Below, one piece after another: positions 7,513 through 16,700 of a stretch of DNA of 43,041 bases. The DNA lies in assembly GCA_019424135.1 (NCBI GenBank), contig JAHYZZ010000008.1, forward strand, positions 2,770-45,810, given 5' to 3'. A program made the translations under genes and the position numbers. The first letter of the stretch is position 1, and every line of letters starts with the position of its first letter. This DNA is from Lachnospiraceae bacterium (lineage in GTDB: Bacteria > Bacillota > Clostridia > Lachnospirales > Lachnospiraceae). The notes under the pieces are model-generated. The model did no database searches, had not been told where the DNA came from, and saw only the letters and a program-made list of their open reading frames with translations.

Positions 7513-8543
7513 TCCCGTTCCGTGGTTTCCCGACGGAAAATCGTCGGGGCGATTACTTTATGGACCGGTTCCTGTAAGAGAACCGGTCTTCTTTTTTTAC
7601 GCTCATTCATCTGATCTACCAGCAGCCGGACGGCTTCGTAAGCCAGTTTGTCAATCTGTTGGCCGATGGTACTGATGGGAACGACAGCTTCTCTGGAAAC
7701 AGGAGAATTGTCAAATCCAATCAAAAGATAGTCTTTTGGCAGACAGCCGTGTTTTCGGAACAGAAAATTTAAGAAGGTGTTAGCCAGGGTATCATTAGAC
7801 ACAAAAATCCCCTTTTTCTGGCCGGTATATTTTTCATCCAGCTGATCAATGATTGCGCCAAGCAGAGGCTGGACACTTTCATAGCTATGTCCAAATTCCC
7901 GGAAGATGATCTCGTTTCTTAAGTTTTGTTCCCGGCAGCAGTCTTTAAAGCCCTGGATTCGTCCATAACTTGGAATCTTTGGATCTGTCGGTGAATTAAT
8001 ATGGATCAGGATATCACAGTCGTGTTTCGCCAGAAGGCTTGCCGCCTGATAGCCGCCCATATAGTTGTCAGTATTAATACTGCTGACAAACTGATCCTCC
8101 CGTTCGATGGTCACGATGGGGATAGGAAGTTCAGAAAGCTCCCGGGAAGGGATGGTGTGGCTTAAAATGATCATCCCTTCGATCTGGTAGGCCAGCAGTT
8201 CCTGGATATATCGCCGTTCAATCTCTTCGTTGGAGTTCCCGGTAAATACCAGAAATTTGTACCCGAAAGTCTCATAGGTGGAAAGAATCTGATTCAATAC
8301 CTCCGCATAATAGTGGTGGTAGAGATCCGGGATCAGAAGGCCGATAAATTCTGTCTTGCCATTTGCCAGAATCCGGGCCACCTTATTTTCCTGATAATTC
8401 AACTTTTCCAGGGCATCTGAGATAATTTTCTGGTTTTCCAAAGTCAGGGAATCTGGATGGTTAAAATATCTGGAAATCGTGGTCTTAGAAAAATGTGTAT
8501 ATTTTGCAATGTCGTCAAAAGTGACTTTCTTTTTTGGTGTCAT
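7509..8543 (-). CDS. LacI family transcriptional regulator of the fructoside operon
   Basis: 344 residues. The N-terminal helix-turn-helix VTFDDIAKYTHFSKTTISRYFN is followed by the LacI hinge (ALEKLNYQENKVARILANGKT) and a periplasmic-binding-protein-like ligand domain (IGLLIPDLYHHYYAEVL..., TDNYMGGYQAASLL, FVSNDTLANTF, IGFDN). The frame is open to 8684, but the LacI-type N-terminus (MTPKKKVTFDDIA) starts at the ATG 8541-8543 with GGAGCGAG ahead of it. Divergent from the sugar operon with AACCGGTT palindromes between them, so it most likely represses that operon and perhaps itself, with release by a sugar such as sucrose, fructose or a derivative (inference). Confidence 0.9.
   Translation of the reverse strand: MTPKKKVTFDDIAKYTHFSKTTISRYFNHPDSLTLENQKIISDALEKLNYQENKVARILANGKTEFIGLLIPDLYHHYYAEVLNQILSTYETFGYKFLVFTGNSNEEIERRYIQELLAYQIEGMIILSHTIPSRELSELPIPIVTIEREDQFVSSINTDNYMGGYQAASLLAKHDCDILIHINSPTDPKIPSYGRIQGFKDCCREQNLRNEIIFREFGHSYESVQPLLGAIIDQLDEKYTGQKKGIFVSNDTLANTFLNFLFRKHGCLPKDYLLIGFDNSPVSREAVVPISTIGQQIDKLAYEAVRLLVDQMNERKKRRPVLLQEPVHKVIAPTIFRRETTERD
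7563..7598 (+). terminator. Intrinsic terminator of the sda-prdDE operon, inside lacI
   Basis: A perfect 9-bp stem GACCGGTTC (7563-7571) / GAACCGGTC (7580-7588) with an 8-base loop is followed by TTCTTTTTTT. It works on plus-strand transcripts leaving the prdE-like gene, but it lies within the 3' coding part of the convergent regulator gene. Confidence 0.8.
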
Positions 8544-8580
8544 GAATTGCTCGCTCCATCTAAATCTAAAATTTGAATAT

Positions 8581-8609
8581 ATTATAGCAAAATCTAAAGC
8601 CCAGCACAA
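8581..8609 (-). promoter_or_regulatory. Promoter of the LacI-type regulator gene
   Basis: On the minus strand TTGTGC (8604-8609) and TATAAT (8581-8586) are 17 bases apart, about 40 bases before the regulator's ATG. Confidence 0.7.
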
Positions 8610-8617
8610 GAAAGAAG

Positions 8618-8636
8618 CGGTTAAGTAACCGGTTTT
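8618..8636. promoter_or_regulatory. Putative LacI-type operator O1
   Basis: CGGTTAAGTAACCG (8618-8631) is a near-continuous palindrome, extended by GTTTT. It shares the ACCGGTT half with the operator at 8749-8776 and lies just upstream of the regulator's -35 box, fitting autoregulation. Confidence 0.55.
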
Positions 8637-8709
8637 GTAAAAAGTATATAAAGCCGAAGCAGAGGATTCGGTAACTATCCACAAAAATGCGGAATATAAG
8701 GGGAATTTG

Positions 8710-8738
8710 TTGACGAATGAACCGGCAGGTGATAAGAT
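8710..8738 (+). promoter_or_regulatory. Promoter of the sugar ABC transporter-GH32 operon
   Basis: TTGACG (8710-8715) and TAAGAT (8733-8738) with a 17-base spacer. The spacer contains AACCGG, another partial operator half. The predicted transcript start, near 8745, is directly before the palindromic operator. Confidence 0.7.
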
Positions 8739-8748
8739 GAAACCATAA

Positions 8749-8776
8749 AAATAACCGGTTACTTTACCGGTTATTT
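8749..8776. promoter_or_regulatory. Putative main LacI-type operator O2
   Basis: A perfect 28-bp inverted repeat: half AAATAACCGGT (8749-8759), six-base centre, half ACCGGTTATTT (8766-8776). Each half holds a small AACCGGTT-type palindrome. It sits just downstream of the predicted transcript start and before the ribosome site, the position expected for a blocking operator. Confidence 0.7.
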
Positions 8777-8808
8777 AGAAAGAACGAAATTTTAAAGGAG
8801 GAAGGATT

Positions 8809-10191
8809 ATGAAAAAGAAAATCGCATCCAGGATCATTGCCTGTGGAGTGACCGGAGCGCTGGTACTGGCAATGCTGAGCGGCTGCGGAGTCAGGTTTGG
8901 CTTTGCCAGTGACCCGGATGATCCAAATGAAGAAGAGAAGACAGTGCCCATCGATACCTCGGTGGATTCTTTTGAGTACGATACTTCTCTGGACGGCACC
9001 AATATCACCTTGCTGAATTCCAAGGCAGAGATTCAGACAGCGTTGGAGGAAATGGGGAAAACCTTTGAAGAGAAATCCGGAGTCCACGTAGAAGTGATGC
9101 CGGTCACGGACGGAGACTCTCCTTATACAAAGGTTGTCAGTCTTTACAATTCTGGTACACCGCCGACACTTTCCATTCTGGATACGGCAGACGTGATTGC
9201 GCTGGCTGAGGAAAAGGCGGCAGATTTGTCTAGTGAACCATGGGTAAATGAGGCTCAGGGATATTTGACTGAGGTGAACGGGAAGGTATATAGTTTCCCT
9301 CTGTGTATTGAAGGACGTGGAATTATTTATCACAAGGAAGTCATCGAGGATGCCTTAGGGGAACCCTTTGATCCTACTTCCATCCGCACCCAGGATGAGT
9401 TTGTAGATCTGCTGGACCGATTAGTAGATGCAGGAATTGAAAAGCCAGTATCCCTTGCAAAGGATGACTGGTCTGTGGGAGGCCATCATCTGCAGTATAT
9501 CTATGAAACTTATGACGGAACATCTGAAGGAGCTGCAGAAGTCATCGAAAAGATTAAAAGTGGAGAAATAGATCTGGATCAGTATGACAGGATGTCACAG
9601 CTTCTGGATATGTTTGATATTCTGAAAAAGTATAATGTGGCGAAGGGAGATCCTCTAGGGGCTGACTATGATGAGATGGCCATTGATCTGGTGGATGGCA
9701 AAACAGCTTTCTGGTTCAATGGAAACTGGGCATGGCCGAACCTGAAAGATGCAGGTGCTGAGGAGACAGATGAATATGGCTTCCTTCCCTATTACATGAA
9801 TAATGATCCAAATGATTTTGTCAATCAGAAGATCCAGGCTTCTCCATCCAAGCAGGTCATGCTGGATGGCCAGGTGGCCACAGAGAAAGAGCAGGCAGCG
9901 GCAAAAGAGTTCCTGAACTGGATTGTTTTCAGTGAGATCGGTCAGCAGATGCTGGTAAAAACCTGTAACATCATTCCGCCGTTTCAGAACAATCCTTATG
10001 AGCCATCAGATCCGCTGAGTAAGAATATTTACGAACAGATACATGCAGGAACCACATTCAATGCGGCAGCCATTATGCCAAATGATCACTGGTCTGTATT
10101 GGGAGCCTCGATGCAGAAGTATATGGCGGATCGATGTGATCGAAAAGAACTGATCCAGGACATCAAAGACTACTGGGCAGAACAGGAATAA
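8809..10191 (+). CDS. Sugar ABC transporter substrate-binding lipoprotein
   Basis: 460 residues. A lipoprotein signal peptide ends at LSGC, with Cys26 as the lipidation site. The mature part shows features of family-1 extracellular binding proteins (MalE/MsmE type): NSGTPPTLSILDTADVIALAEE, GKVYSFPLCIEGRGIIYHKEV, GKTAFWFNGNWAWPNLKDAG, and AAAKEFLNWIVFSEIGQQML. It captures a sugar outside the membrane and delivers it to the two permeases that follow. AAAGGAGGAAGG precedes the ATG. Context (GH32 at the operon end) suggests sucrose or fructo-oligosaccharides. First gene under the operator-promoter described at 8710-8776. Confidence 0.9.
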   Translation: MKKKIASRIIACGVTGALVLAMLSGCGVRFGFASDPDDPNEEEKTVPIDTSVDSFEYDTSLDGTNITLLNSKAEIQTALEEMGKTFEEKSGVHVEVMPVTDGDSPYTKVVSLYNSGTPPTLSILDTADVIALAEEKAADLSSEPWVNEAQGYLTEVNGKVYSFPLCIEGRGIIYHKEVIEDALGEPFDPTSIRTQDEFVDLLDRLVDAGIEKPVSLAKDDWSVGGHHLQYIYETYDGTSEGAAEVIEKIKSGEIDLDQYDRMSQLLDMFDILKKYNVAKGDPLGADYDEMAIDLVDGKTAFWFNGNWAWPNLKDAGAEETDEYGFLPYYMNNDPNDFVNQKIQASPSKQVMLDGQVATEKEQAAAKEFLNWIVFSEIGQQMLVKTCNIIPPFQNNPYEPSDPLSKNIYEQIHAGTTFNAAAIMPNDHWSVLGASMQKYMADRCDRKELIQDIKDYWAEQE

Positions 10192-10207
10192 GAGGGAGGA
10201 AAGAGTC

Positions 10208-11080
10208 ATGAAATCTAAAAATGGAGGAAAAGAGTTCTGTACGTTTGCCCTGCCGGGACTGTTCTTTTTCCTGGCGGTAGTAATTGTCCCGTTTATCTAC
10301 GGCGTTTATCTGACGCTGACAGACTGGGACGGTGTGGCGTCTGTAAAAAATTTTATAGGACTGGAAAATTTTGCTGGAGTCATGAAAGACGGTGCGTTCT
10401 GGACGTCACTGATTTTAACATTTAAATATGTAATCTTTGTAGTAATCATTGTGAATGTAATTGCATTTGCCATCGCATATCTGTTGACCAGGGGAATCAA
10501 AGGCCAGAATTTTTTCCGGGCTGGATTTTTCACTCCCAATTTGATCGGTGGTATTGTTCTTGGATATATCTGGCAGTTTGTGTTTTCTCGGGTGTTTGTC
10601 AGCATTGGGGAAGCTACAGGGTGGAAGCTGTTTGAGGTGTCCTGGCTGTCGGATCCCACCAATGCGTTTATGGCACTGGTCATTGTCAGTGTATGGCAGC
10701 TATCCGGATATATGATTTTGATTTATGTAGCCGGATTTATGGGATTAAATGAAGATGTGCTGGAAGCAGCCAGCATTGACGGAGCTACCGGATGGGTGAA
10801 ATTAAAAAGTATCATTCTGCCACTGATGATGTCATCCATCACGATTTGCCTGTTCCTGACGCTTTCCAGAGCGTTCATGGTATACGATGTGAACCTGTCA
10901 TTGACAGGCGGAGCGCCGTATGGAACTACAGAGATGGCAGCTATGCATGTATATGAAAAGGCCTTTACATCCAGACAGTTCGGTATGGGTCAGGCGGAGG
11001 CTTTGATCTTGTTTGTTATCGTGGCAGTCATTAGTGGAGTGCAGGTATATTTGACTAAGAGACAGGAGGTAGAAGCGTAA
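10208..11080 (+). CDS. Sugar ABC transporter permease 1 (MalF/UgpA type)
   Basis: 290 residues, about six membrane segments starting with LPGLFFFLAVVIVPFIYGVYL. The EAA loop that contacts the ATPase is seen as EAASIDGATGWVKLKSIILPLM. Sixteen bases after the binding-protein gene, and its stop overlaps the next permease start (TAATG). No ATPase gene is in the operon, as is common for CUT1 importers in Firmicutes that share an MsmK/UgpC-type ATPase encoded elsewhere (established for the family, inferred here). Confidence 0.92.
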   Translation: MKSKNGGKEFCTFALPGLFFFLAVVIVPFIYGVYLTLTDWDGVASVKNFIGLENFAGVMKDGAFWTSLILTFKYVIFVVIIVNVIAFAIAYLLTRGIKGQNFFRAGFFTPNLIGGIVLGYIWQFVFSRVFVSIGEATGWKLFEVSWLSDPTNAFMALVIVSVWQLSGYMILIYVAGFMGLNEDVLEAASIDGATGWVKLKSIILPLMMSSITICLFLTLSRAFMVYDVNLSLTGGAPYGTTEMAAMHVYEKAFTSRQFGMGQAEALILFVIVAVISGVQVYLTKRQEVEA

Positions 11081-11940
11081 TGAATAAGACGACGATTGGC
11101 GGCAATAAAAGAAAACTGGCCAATGCGCTGGCTATGATCGGTTTGATCATTATCTTTATCGCATATATGTTCCCCTTCCTGATGGTAGTAATTAATTCCT
11201 TGAAGGAAAAACGAGATATCATTAAGAGCCCGTTTTCCTGGCTGTTTACCATCAAAGGGCTGTCCTTTGACAACTTTGTCAATGCATTTACGCAGATGGA
11301 TTTCCTGAATGCATTTAAAAATTCACTGATTGTAACAGTGTCTGCAACCGTGCTGGTAACGATTCTGGCTTCTATGCTGGCATACTACATCGTACGTCAC
11401 AACAATATGGTTTCCAAGCTGACGTTCGCACTGATGGTAGCATCCATGATTATTCCGTTCCAGGCCATCATGATACCGTTGGTAAGTATTTACGGAGGAA
11501 CTTTAAATATCCTGAACCACCGGCTGACATTGATTTTCATGCATACGGGATTTTCTATGGCTATGTCAGTATTCATGTTCCATGGATTCATCAGAGGAAA
11601 TGTGCCGGTTGCACTGGAAGAGGCGGCATACATCGATGGGTGTACCCACTCTCAGACCTTCTTCAAGATTGTGTTGCCCCTTTTGAAACCGATTATCTCC
11701 ACTATGGTCATCCTGAATTCTATGGCATTTTGGAATGACTTCCTGCTGCCGTCTCTGGTGCTGACAGACAAAGAACTTTTAACTTTGCCATTGTCCACAT
11801 ATAGTTTTTATGGTACATATTCGGCAGATTATGGTACAATTATGGCAGGACTTCTTTTATGCGTTATTCCGATTATGATTTTGTATGTGGTACTCCAGAA
11901 ACAGATTATCGGAGGCGTTGTGGCCGGAGCTGTAAAATAA
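11080..11940 (+). CDS. Sugar ABC transporter permease 2 (MalG/UgpE type)
   Basis: 286 residues, six predicted membrane segments, first at ALAMIGLIIIFIAYMFPFLM. The EAA motif is EEAAYIDGCTHSQTFFKIVLPLL. Start codon overlaps the previous stop by one base, so the two permeases are translationally coupled and should form the heterodimeric channel. Fifty bases separate it from the GH32 gene. Confidence 0.92.
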   Translation: MNKTTIGGNKRKLANALAMIGLIIIFIAYMFPFLMVVINSLKEKRDIIKSPFSWLFTIKGLSFDNFVNAFTQMDFLNAFKNSLIVTVSATVLVTILASMLAYYIVRHNNMVSKLTFALMVASMIIPFQAIMIPLVSIYGGTLNILNHRLTLIFMHTGFSMAMSVFMFHGFIRGNVPVALEEAAYIDGCTHSQTFFKIVLPLLKPIISTMVILNSMAFWNDFLLPSLVLTDKELLTLPLSTYSFYGTYSADYGTIMAGLLLCVIPIMILYVVLQKQIIGGVVAGAVK

Positions 11941-11990
11941 CAAGGCAGACGGCAGAAGTTTGAAATAAAAGAGAAACGAGGCTTTGAGAC

Positions 11991-13331
11991 ATGATCAGAG
12001 ACAACTTACATTTGAAAGCCCCGGGAAACTGGATCAATGACCCGAACGGTTTTATCTATTATAAAGGTGAATATCATCTGTTTTACCAATACTTCCCTTA
12101 TGGTCCCCGCTGGGGGACCATGCATTGGGGACATGCGGTGAGCAAGGATCTGGTGCACTGGGAACATTTGGGAATCGCGGTATTCCCGTCTAAGTCTTAT
12201 GACAGAAATGGAGTGTTTTCCGGAAGCGCACTGGAGATAGATGGAAAGCTGTATCTTTATTACACGGCAGTGAGATATCTGAAATTTCAGGAGGAAGATA
12301 TCCACTGTGCGGCAGACGACTGCTATGAGGCGTCCCAGGCCCTGATTACATCGGAAGATGGCCGCCATTTTGACAACTGGAATGATAAGCGGCTGCTGAT
12401 TCCGGCGATCGAAGATGAGGAAAAGGCTGACGCCAAGGACACCAGGGATCCCAAGGTGTGGAAGGATGGAGAGTGGTACTATATGGTGCTTGGCAGCACT
12501 TGGAAAAAACAGATCGGCCGGATCGTATTTTTCCGTAGCCGGGACGGGCTTTCCTGGGAGTACTGCAGTGAGTGCCGAAATCAGGCTTTTGGAGAAACAT
12601 TGGAATGTCCGGATGTATTCCGGCTGGGAGAGACCTATATCGTTGTGGGTTCCCCCATGAACGTGACCGAGGCGGGAATTGAGCATCGGCATCATGCAAA
12701 ATGTGGTCTGGCGAATCTGAAGCTTCCGGAATGCGAGATGCATTTGCAGGGCTCTTTTAATTACGTCGATTATGGCCTGGACTTTTATGCTCCCCAGACC
12801 ACCCTGGATGAGGATGGGCGTCGGGTGATGATCGGATGGATCCGGATGCCTAAGCCGGTGAAAGGTGAAAAAGACGGCAGGGGGGACTGGATCGGCATGA
12901 TGAGCATGCCCCGGGTCGTAGAGGTAGAAGATGGACAGATTTGTTTTCGTGTACATCCCCATGTAGATGCTCTTTATGCAAAAAGATGTCTATCTTTGGA
13001 GGAGATTGATCTGGGACAGCCTTTCCGCATTAAAACATCCATCCAGGAAGGAGAGACATTAAACGTCTGCGGTTATGTGATCACGATGAGGGATGGCTGC
13101 ATCTGTACAGACCGAAGCAGCGTATTTCCGGATCTTAAGCATTATCGTACTCACGCTCAGAGCCCGAAAACCGGCACAGAGACCAGCCAGTTGGATGTCT
13201 TTGTGTCGCCCCATCTGATTGAAGTGTTCATTAATAACGGACAATATGTAATTACTCATGTAGTGTATGGGTTGGAGAAAAAACTGGCAGGGAAGATAGA
13301 AGAACTGCTGGTGGAAGATCCAAAGCTTTGA
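11991..13331 (+). CDS. GH32 beta-fructofuranosidase (intracellular)
   Basis: 446 residues, no signal peptide, so cytoplasmic. Family GH32 marks: WINDPNGF (nucleophile Asp17), QYFPYGPRWGTMHWGHAVSKDLVHW, FSGSA, RDPKVW (Asp153, transition-state stabiliser) and ECPD (Glu205, acid/base). It releases fructose from sucrose, sucrose-6-phosphate or short fructans; since uptake is by an ABC system without phosphorylation, an unphosphorylated sugar or oligosaccharide is the likely substrate (inference). The C-terminal beta-sandwich from about residue 310 is short but present (DVFVSPHLIEVFINNG). Last gene of the operon; terminator at 13389-13416. Confidence 0.93.
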   Translation: MIRDNLHLKAPGNWINDPNGFIYYKGEYHLFYQYFPYGPRWGTMHWGHAVSKDLVHWEHLGIAVFPSKSYDRNGVFSGSALEIDGKLYLYYTAVRYLKFQEEDIHCAADDCYEASQALITSEDGRHFDNWNDKRLLIPAIEDEEKADAKDTRDPKVWKDGEWYYMVLGSTWKKQIGRIVFFRSRDGLSWEYCSECRNQAFGETLECPDVFRLGETYIVVGSPMNVTEAGIEHRHHAKCGLANLKLPECEMHLQGSFNYVDYGLDFYAPQTTLDEDGRRVMIGWIRMPKPVKGEKDGRGDWIGMMSMPRVVEVEDGQICFRVHPHVDALYAKRCLSLEEIDLGQPFRIKTSIQEGETLNVCGYVITMRDGCICTDRSSVFPDLKHYRTHAQSPKTGTETSQLDVFVSPHLIEVFINNGQYVITHVVYGLEKKLAGKIEELLVEDPKL

Positions 13332-13388
13332 GATGGGATTCTAAAAAAGTTTTTATTTTTGATAAGAAGAATATTGATATTTGCGTGT

Positions 13389-13424
13389 ATGACCGCCCGA
13401 AAGATCGGGCGGTCATTTGTGTTT
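13389..13424 (+). terminator. Intrinsic terminator of the fructoside operon
   Basis: A perfect 12-bp stem ATGACCGCCCGA (13389-13400) / TCGGGCGGTCAT (13405-13416) with loop AAGA, followed by TTGTGTTTTC. Confidence 0.85.
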
Positions 13425-13612
13425 TCTGAATTGTTGCTCTAAGAAAAATTCATCTGATGGAATAATGATTTGTATTTCGTTTACAAGTTGCATAACAGTA
13501 TCATCGGAGATTAATCCGGTGGCTTTGCGAACGTTGATATCCTAGACAATGAAAGTGACACGAGCACTAATCGATACACCAAGCACAGTACGGAAGTATG
13601 AAAAATAGGAAA
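13413..13612 (-). pseudogene. Possible degraded gene remnant, unidentified
   Basis: On the minus strand, 42 open codons (13413-13541) read as a protein-like C-terminus (LISDDTVMQLVNEIQ..., EFFLEQQFRKHK) ending in a stop that overlaps the terminator. An in-frame TAG at 13542-13544 precedes it and the frame continues upstream (SYFRTVLGVSISARVTFIV) without a start or ribosome site. I do not recognise the family. This is the only content I see in the 13332-13652 gap besides the terminator; it may be chance. Confidence 0.3.
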
Positions 13613-13652
13613 CTCCTTATTATTAATATATTCTATATAAGATGATTAGTTA

Positions 13653-13712
13653 AAATAAATATGATCTATTAAGGGATAAAATATTGAATTATAATTCATT
13701 GCAAATTATAAT
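13653..13712 (+). promoter_or_regulatory. Promoter of the first dockerin gene with conserved upstream block
   Basis: -35 TTGAAT (13684-13689), 17-base spacer, -10 TATAAT (13707-13712). The 31 bases before the -35 (AAATAAATATGA, CTA, TAAGGGAT as fixed pieces) match the block at 17385-17415; with the -35 boxes, 30 of 37 positions agree at identical spacing. A perfect 14-bp palindrome TGAATTATAATTCA (13685-13698) overlaps the -35 and is a candidate operator. Confidence 0.65.
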
Positions 13713-13745
13713 ATTAGAAAAGGATTTGTCTAGAGGAGGGAGAAG

Positions 13746-16700
13746 ATGAGAAGGAATAAAAAGTGTGTTGGATTATTGCTCGTAATTATTTTGATAGGAA
13801 ATTTATGTGCAATAAATATACCAATATCAGAGGTGTATGCGAACGAAGTAGTGGAACAAACTAATGATGTACAGTCCGTAACGACAACGGAAGAAAACGT
13901 ATTGAATAATGATGAAGGAACAGATTCTAAGGATGCTATTGAAGAACCCCAGGAACCAGGTATGGAAGAAAGGTTGGAAAAGTCTGCTTCTGTGGAAGAG
14001 AATAAGGAAGAAAATACTTCTGTAAATGGAGACATAAAGCTAAAAAGTGTTTCCGTAAAAGGGGATAAAGATGTGTTTGACTTGTCGGCGCCTGACAGAT
14101 TTACAGTTGAGATTTGTGCAGATATACCAGAGGGGATGGAGATATTTCAAGTGACATTAGTATATTGGGCGGCCGATATAGAAAAAAGTGCTATTTTTTA
14201 TGGATACTCCGATAGATTTATTTCAGATGAAAATGGAATGTTAATGGAGGTTGATGTTGATATTAGTCAATATGCAAAAGAAGCATCGTATGTGCTGGAG
14301 TCAATTTCTTTTACAACAATGTACAGCACGATTCAATATAATAATAATTCTGAACAACTGACTTCAACCGATGATAGTATAGCATATAATGGTGAGATTG
14401 ATTATAAAATTACAAGTTCGGCTAATGTAGATTCCAGTGCTCCGGAGATTACAGGAATTCGTTTCATGACTCAAGGAGACATCTATACCACAACAGCAAA
14501 AATAATAGATGTAGATTATGAAGAAATAGGATCCGGAGTGAAAAGTATTAGCGTTAATTATACGACTGGCTTTAAAGATATTGAGTTTTCTTTTACTAAT
14601 CCTCCAAGCGGAGAGGGATTATTAACAGGAACAGGAAGCGTGCAGATTGCATCAGAAGGCGGAGCTGCGGGAACTTATGAGATAGATTCCGTGGTAGTGG
14701 AAGATTATGCAGGAAATCAGTCACGATATATAAAGATGGATGGAGTGGATGGCCTGGTTTGTACGGAATTGGGGACCACACTTACAATCCCACCGGAAGC
14801 AAAGAGTTTTGAAATTCAGTATGCAAAAGGATTAAAGCTTCATGGCGTGCGGATAGAAGATGGGGTGGATAAAGAGAATCTGACGGCTGGAGATTCTTTC
14901 AATATCTATTTAAAAGTTATGAATGATTCCAGAGAAGATATCACTGTTCGTCCAGAGTACTGTTCTGTAGAATGGGGCTCCATGGATGAAAATGGTATAT
15001 GGCAGAGTGCTTACGGAGAGGGCAATGCATTTGTGTTAGAACCACTGCAGGAAAGAGAAATTACTGTTCCAGTCCAGATTAATTCTTATGCAAAAGAAGG
15101 GATCAGAGAAGTAAGTAGAATTATGCTTAATAACGCTGGAGATCAGTTGACTGCGACAGAATATACAAGAAATAAGCAGGAAGGTGGATTTACAGGGCGT
15201 TTTATGGAGTTTGGCGTTGGAGTAGGCGGATCGGGTGAAATAGAAACTTTGTATTATAGGGGAGAAATTGACTATACAGTAACAACAGCAGAGACTCCAG
15301 ATCAAGAGGCTCCGATTTTAAAAGAGGTAAATGTAACCCCGAAGGAAACGACAGCGCCAGGAACAATTCAGATTAAAATAAAGACAGAAGGGGAGGAAGT
15401 TGCAGAGGTTACAAATGCTACAGTTGCATTTATAGATATCAATAATCCAAAGAACGGAATAGCGACACCAGCTAGCGACCCATCTGTTACGAAACTGACT
15501 TATTCAGAGAAGGAAGAGTGCTATATCCTGGAATATCATTTAGATAAAGTAGTAAAAGGGACGTATCGGATAATTGAACTTACGCTTTATGACGATGCAG
15601 GAAACAGCCGTGGATATTATTATCAGGATGGAAAACTTATAGCCTGGTCAGACGGAACAGATGAAGAGGTACCGGAGGTAGATATCTGTGAGTTTATAGT
15701 TACAGAAAGTGAGATAGAAACTAGTGACTTTGACGCGCCGGTATTAAAAGGGATTGAGATACTGAATCCGGAACTTACAACAGATGAGACATTAAGAGTA
15801 CGAATTCAGGCAGAGGAAGCAAGCGGTATTTCCAGCATGATGCTTTATTACTCCTGTGACAGTAACCAAGATGGGCTTCCTAATGCTTATCTTACATTAA
15901 ACAGCAAGAATGTGGTGGCGGAAAATAACAGTTATGTGGCTGAATTTGATATTGACCCATACTGCACTGGTGGTGATTATGATTTGGAGCACCTTATGAT
16001 TACAGATGGATCTGTTTTTGAAGCTGGAAACTATTATTATTATAACAAGTGGTCGAATATTATTACGAATTACAACGATCAATTTTCGCCGGAAAAACCA
16101 TTAACATTACACATTATGCAGTCAGACAGCAGACCAATCTTAGATCTTCGAACAGACGATCTGGCGAAGGCAGCTGGAGAAGTTGATAACGGAACAACGC
16201 TGGTTGTAAAGGGATCCTATGTGGAAAGTGTAAGAATAGAACTGTTCCCGGCTGAATTTTGGGATACCGTTAGGGAAAAAGATTTGACGGTTATAATTCC
16301 AGACAGTCAGTCAAACTCTGAAATTATAGTGAAGGGTAATGAACTTCAGAATATTGTTTCGGACAAAGTGGAGTTAAAGGTAGAAAGAGAAAATTTGGTA
16401 GCAGATGACGCTGGTATAGAATCGGATAATCTCTACTATCCAGTAAATATCGTAACGACAGATACCTCCTTTCCTTTTACCGTTAGGATACGGGTAGATC
16501 AGGAGTTCCTGGAACAGTGTGGAGATAATCCGATCAGGATCTCAAAAGTCAGTGCTGACGGAAGTGCGGCAATCATGCAGGACAACCTTACCGTAACAGA
16601 AGACGGATATATGGAAGTCTTCTTCCCTAATGGACTGCAGGGGGCAGGAATTGCTACGCAGATGTTGAATGCTGGTGAAGAAGGAAGGACGATTACCAGC

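Noticed and set aside
7564..7587. ACCGGT boxes in the terminator as a third LacI-type operator
   Set aside because: Spacing of the boxes (18) differs from that in the real operator (12), and the T-run shows terminator function; similarity is probably incidental.
12006..12962. 318-codon minus-strand frame opposite the GH32 gene
   Set aside because: Antisense to all GH32 catalytic motifs, with no start signal and no recognisable protein features.
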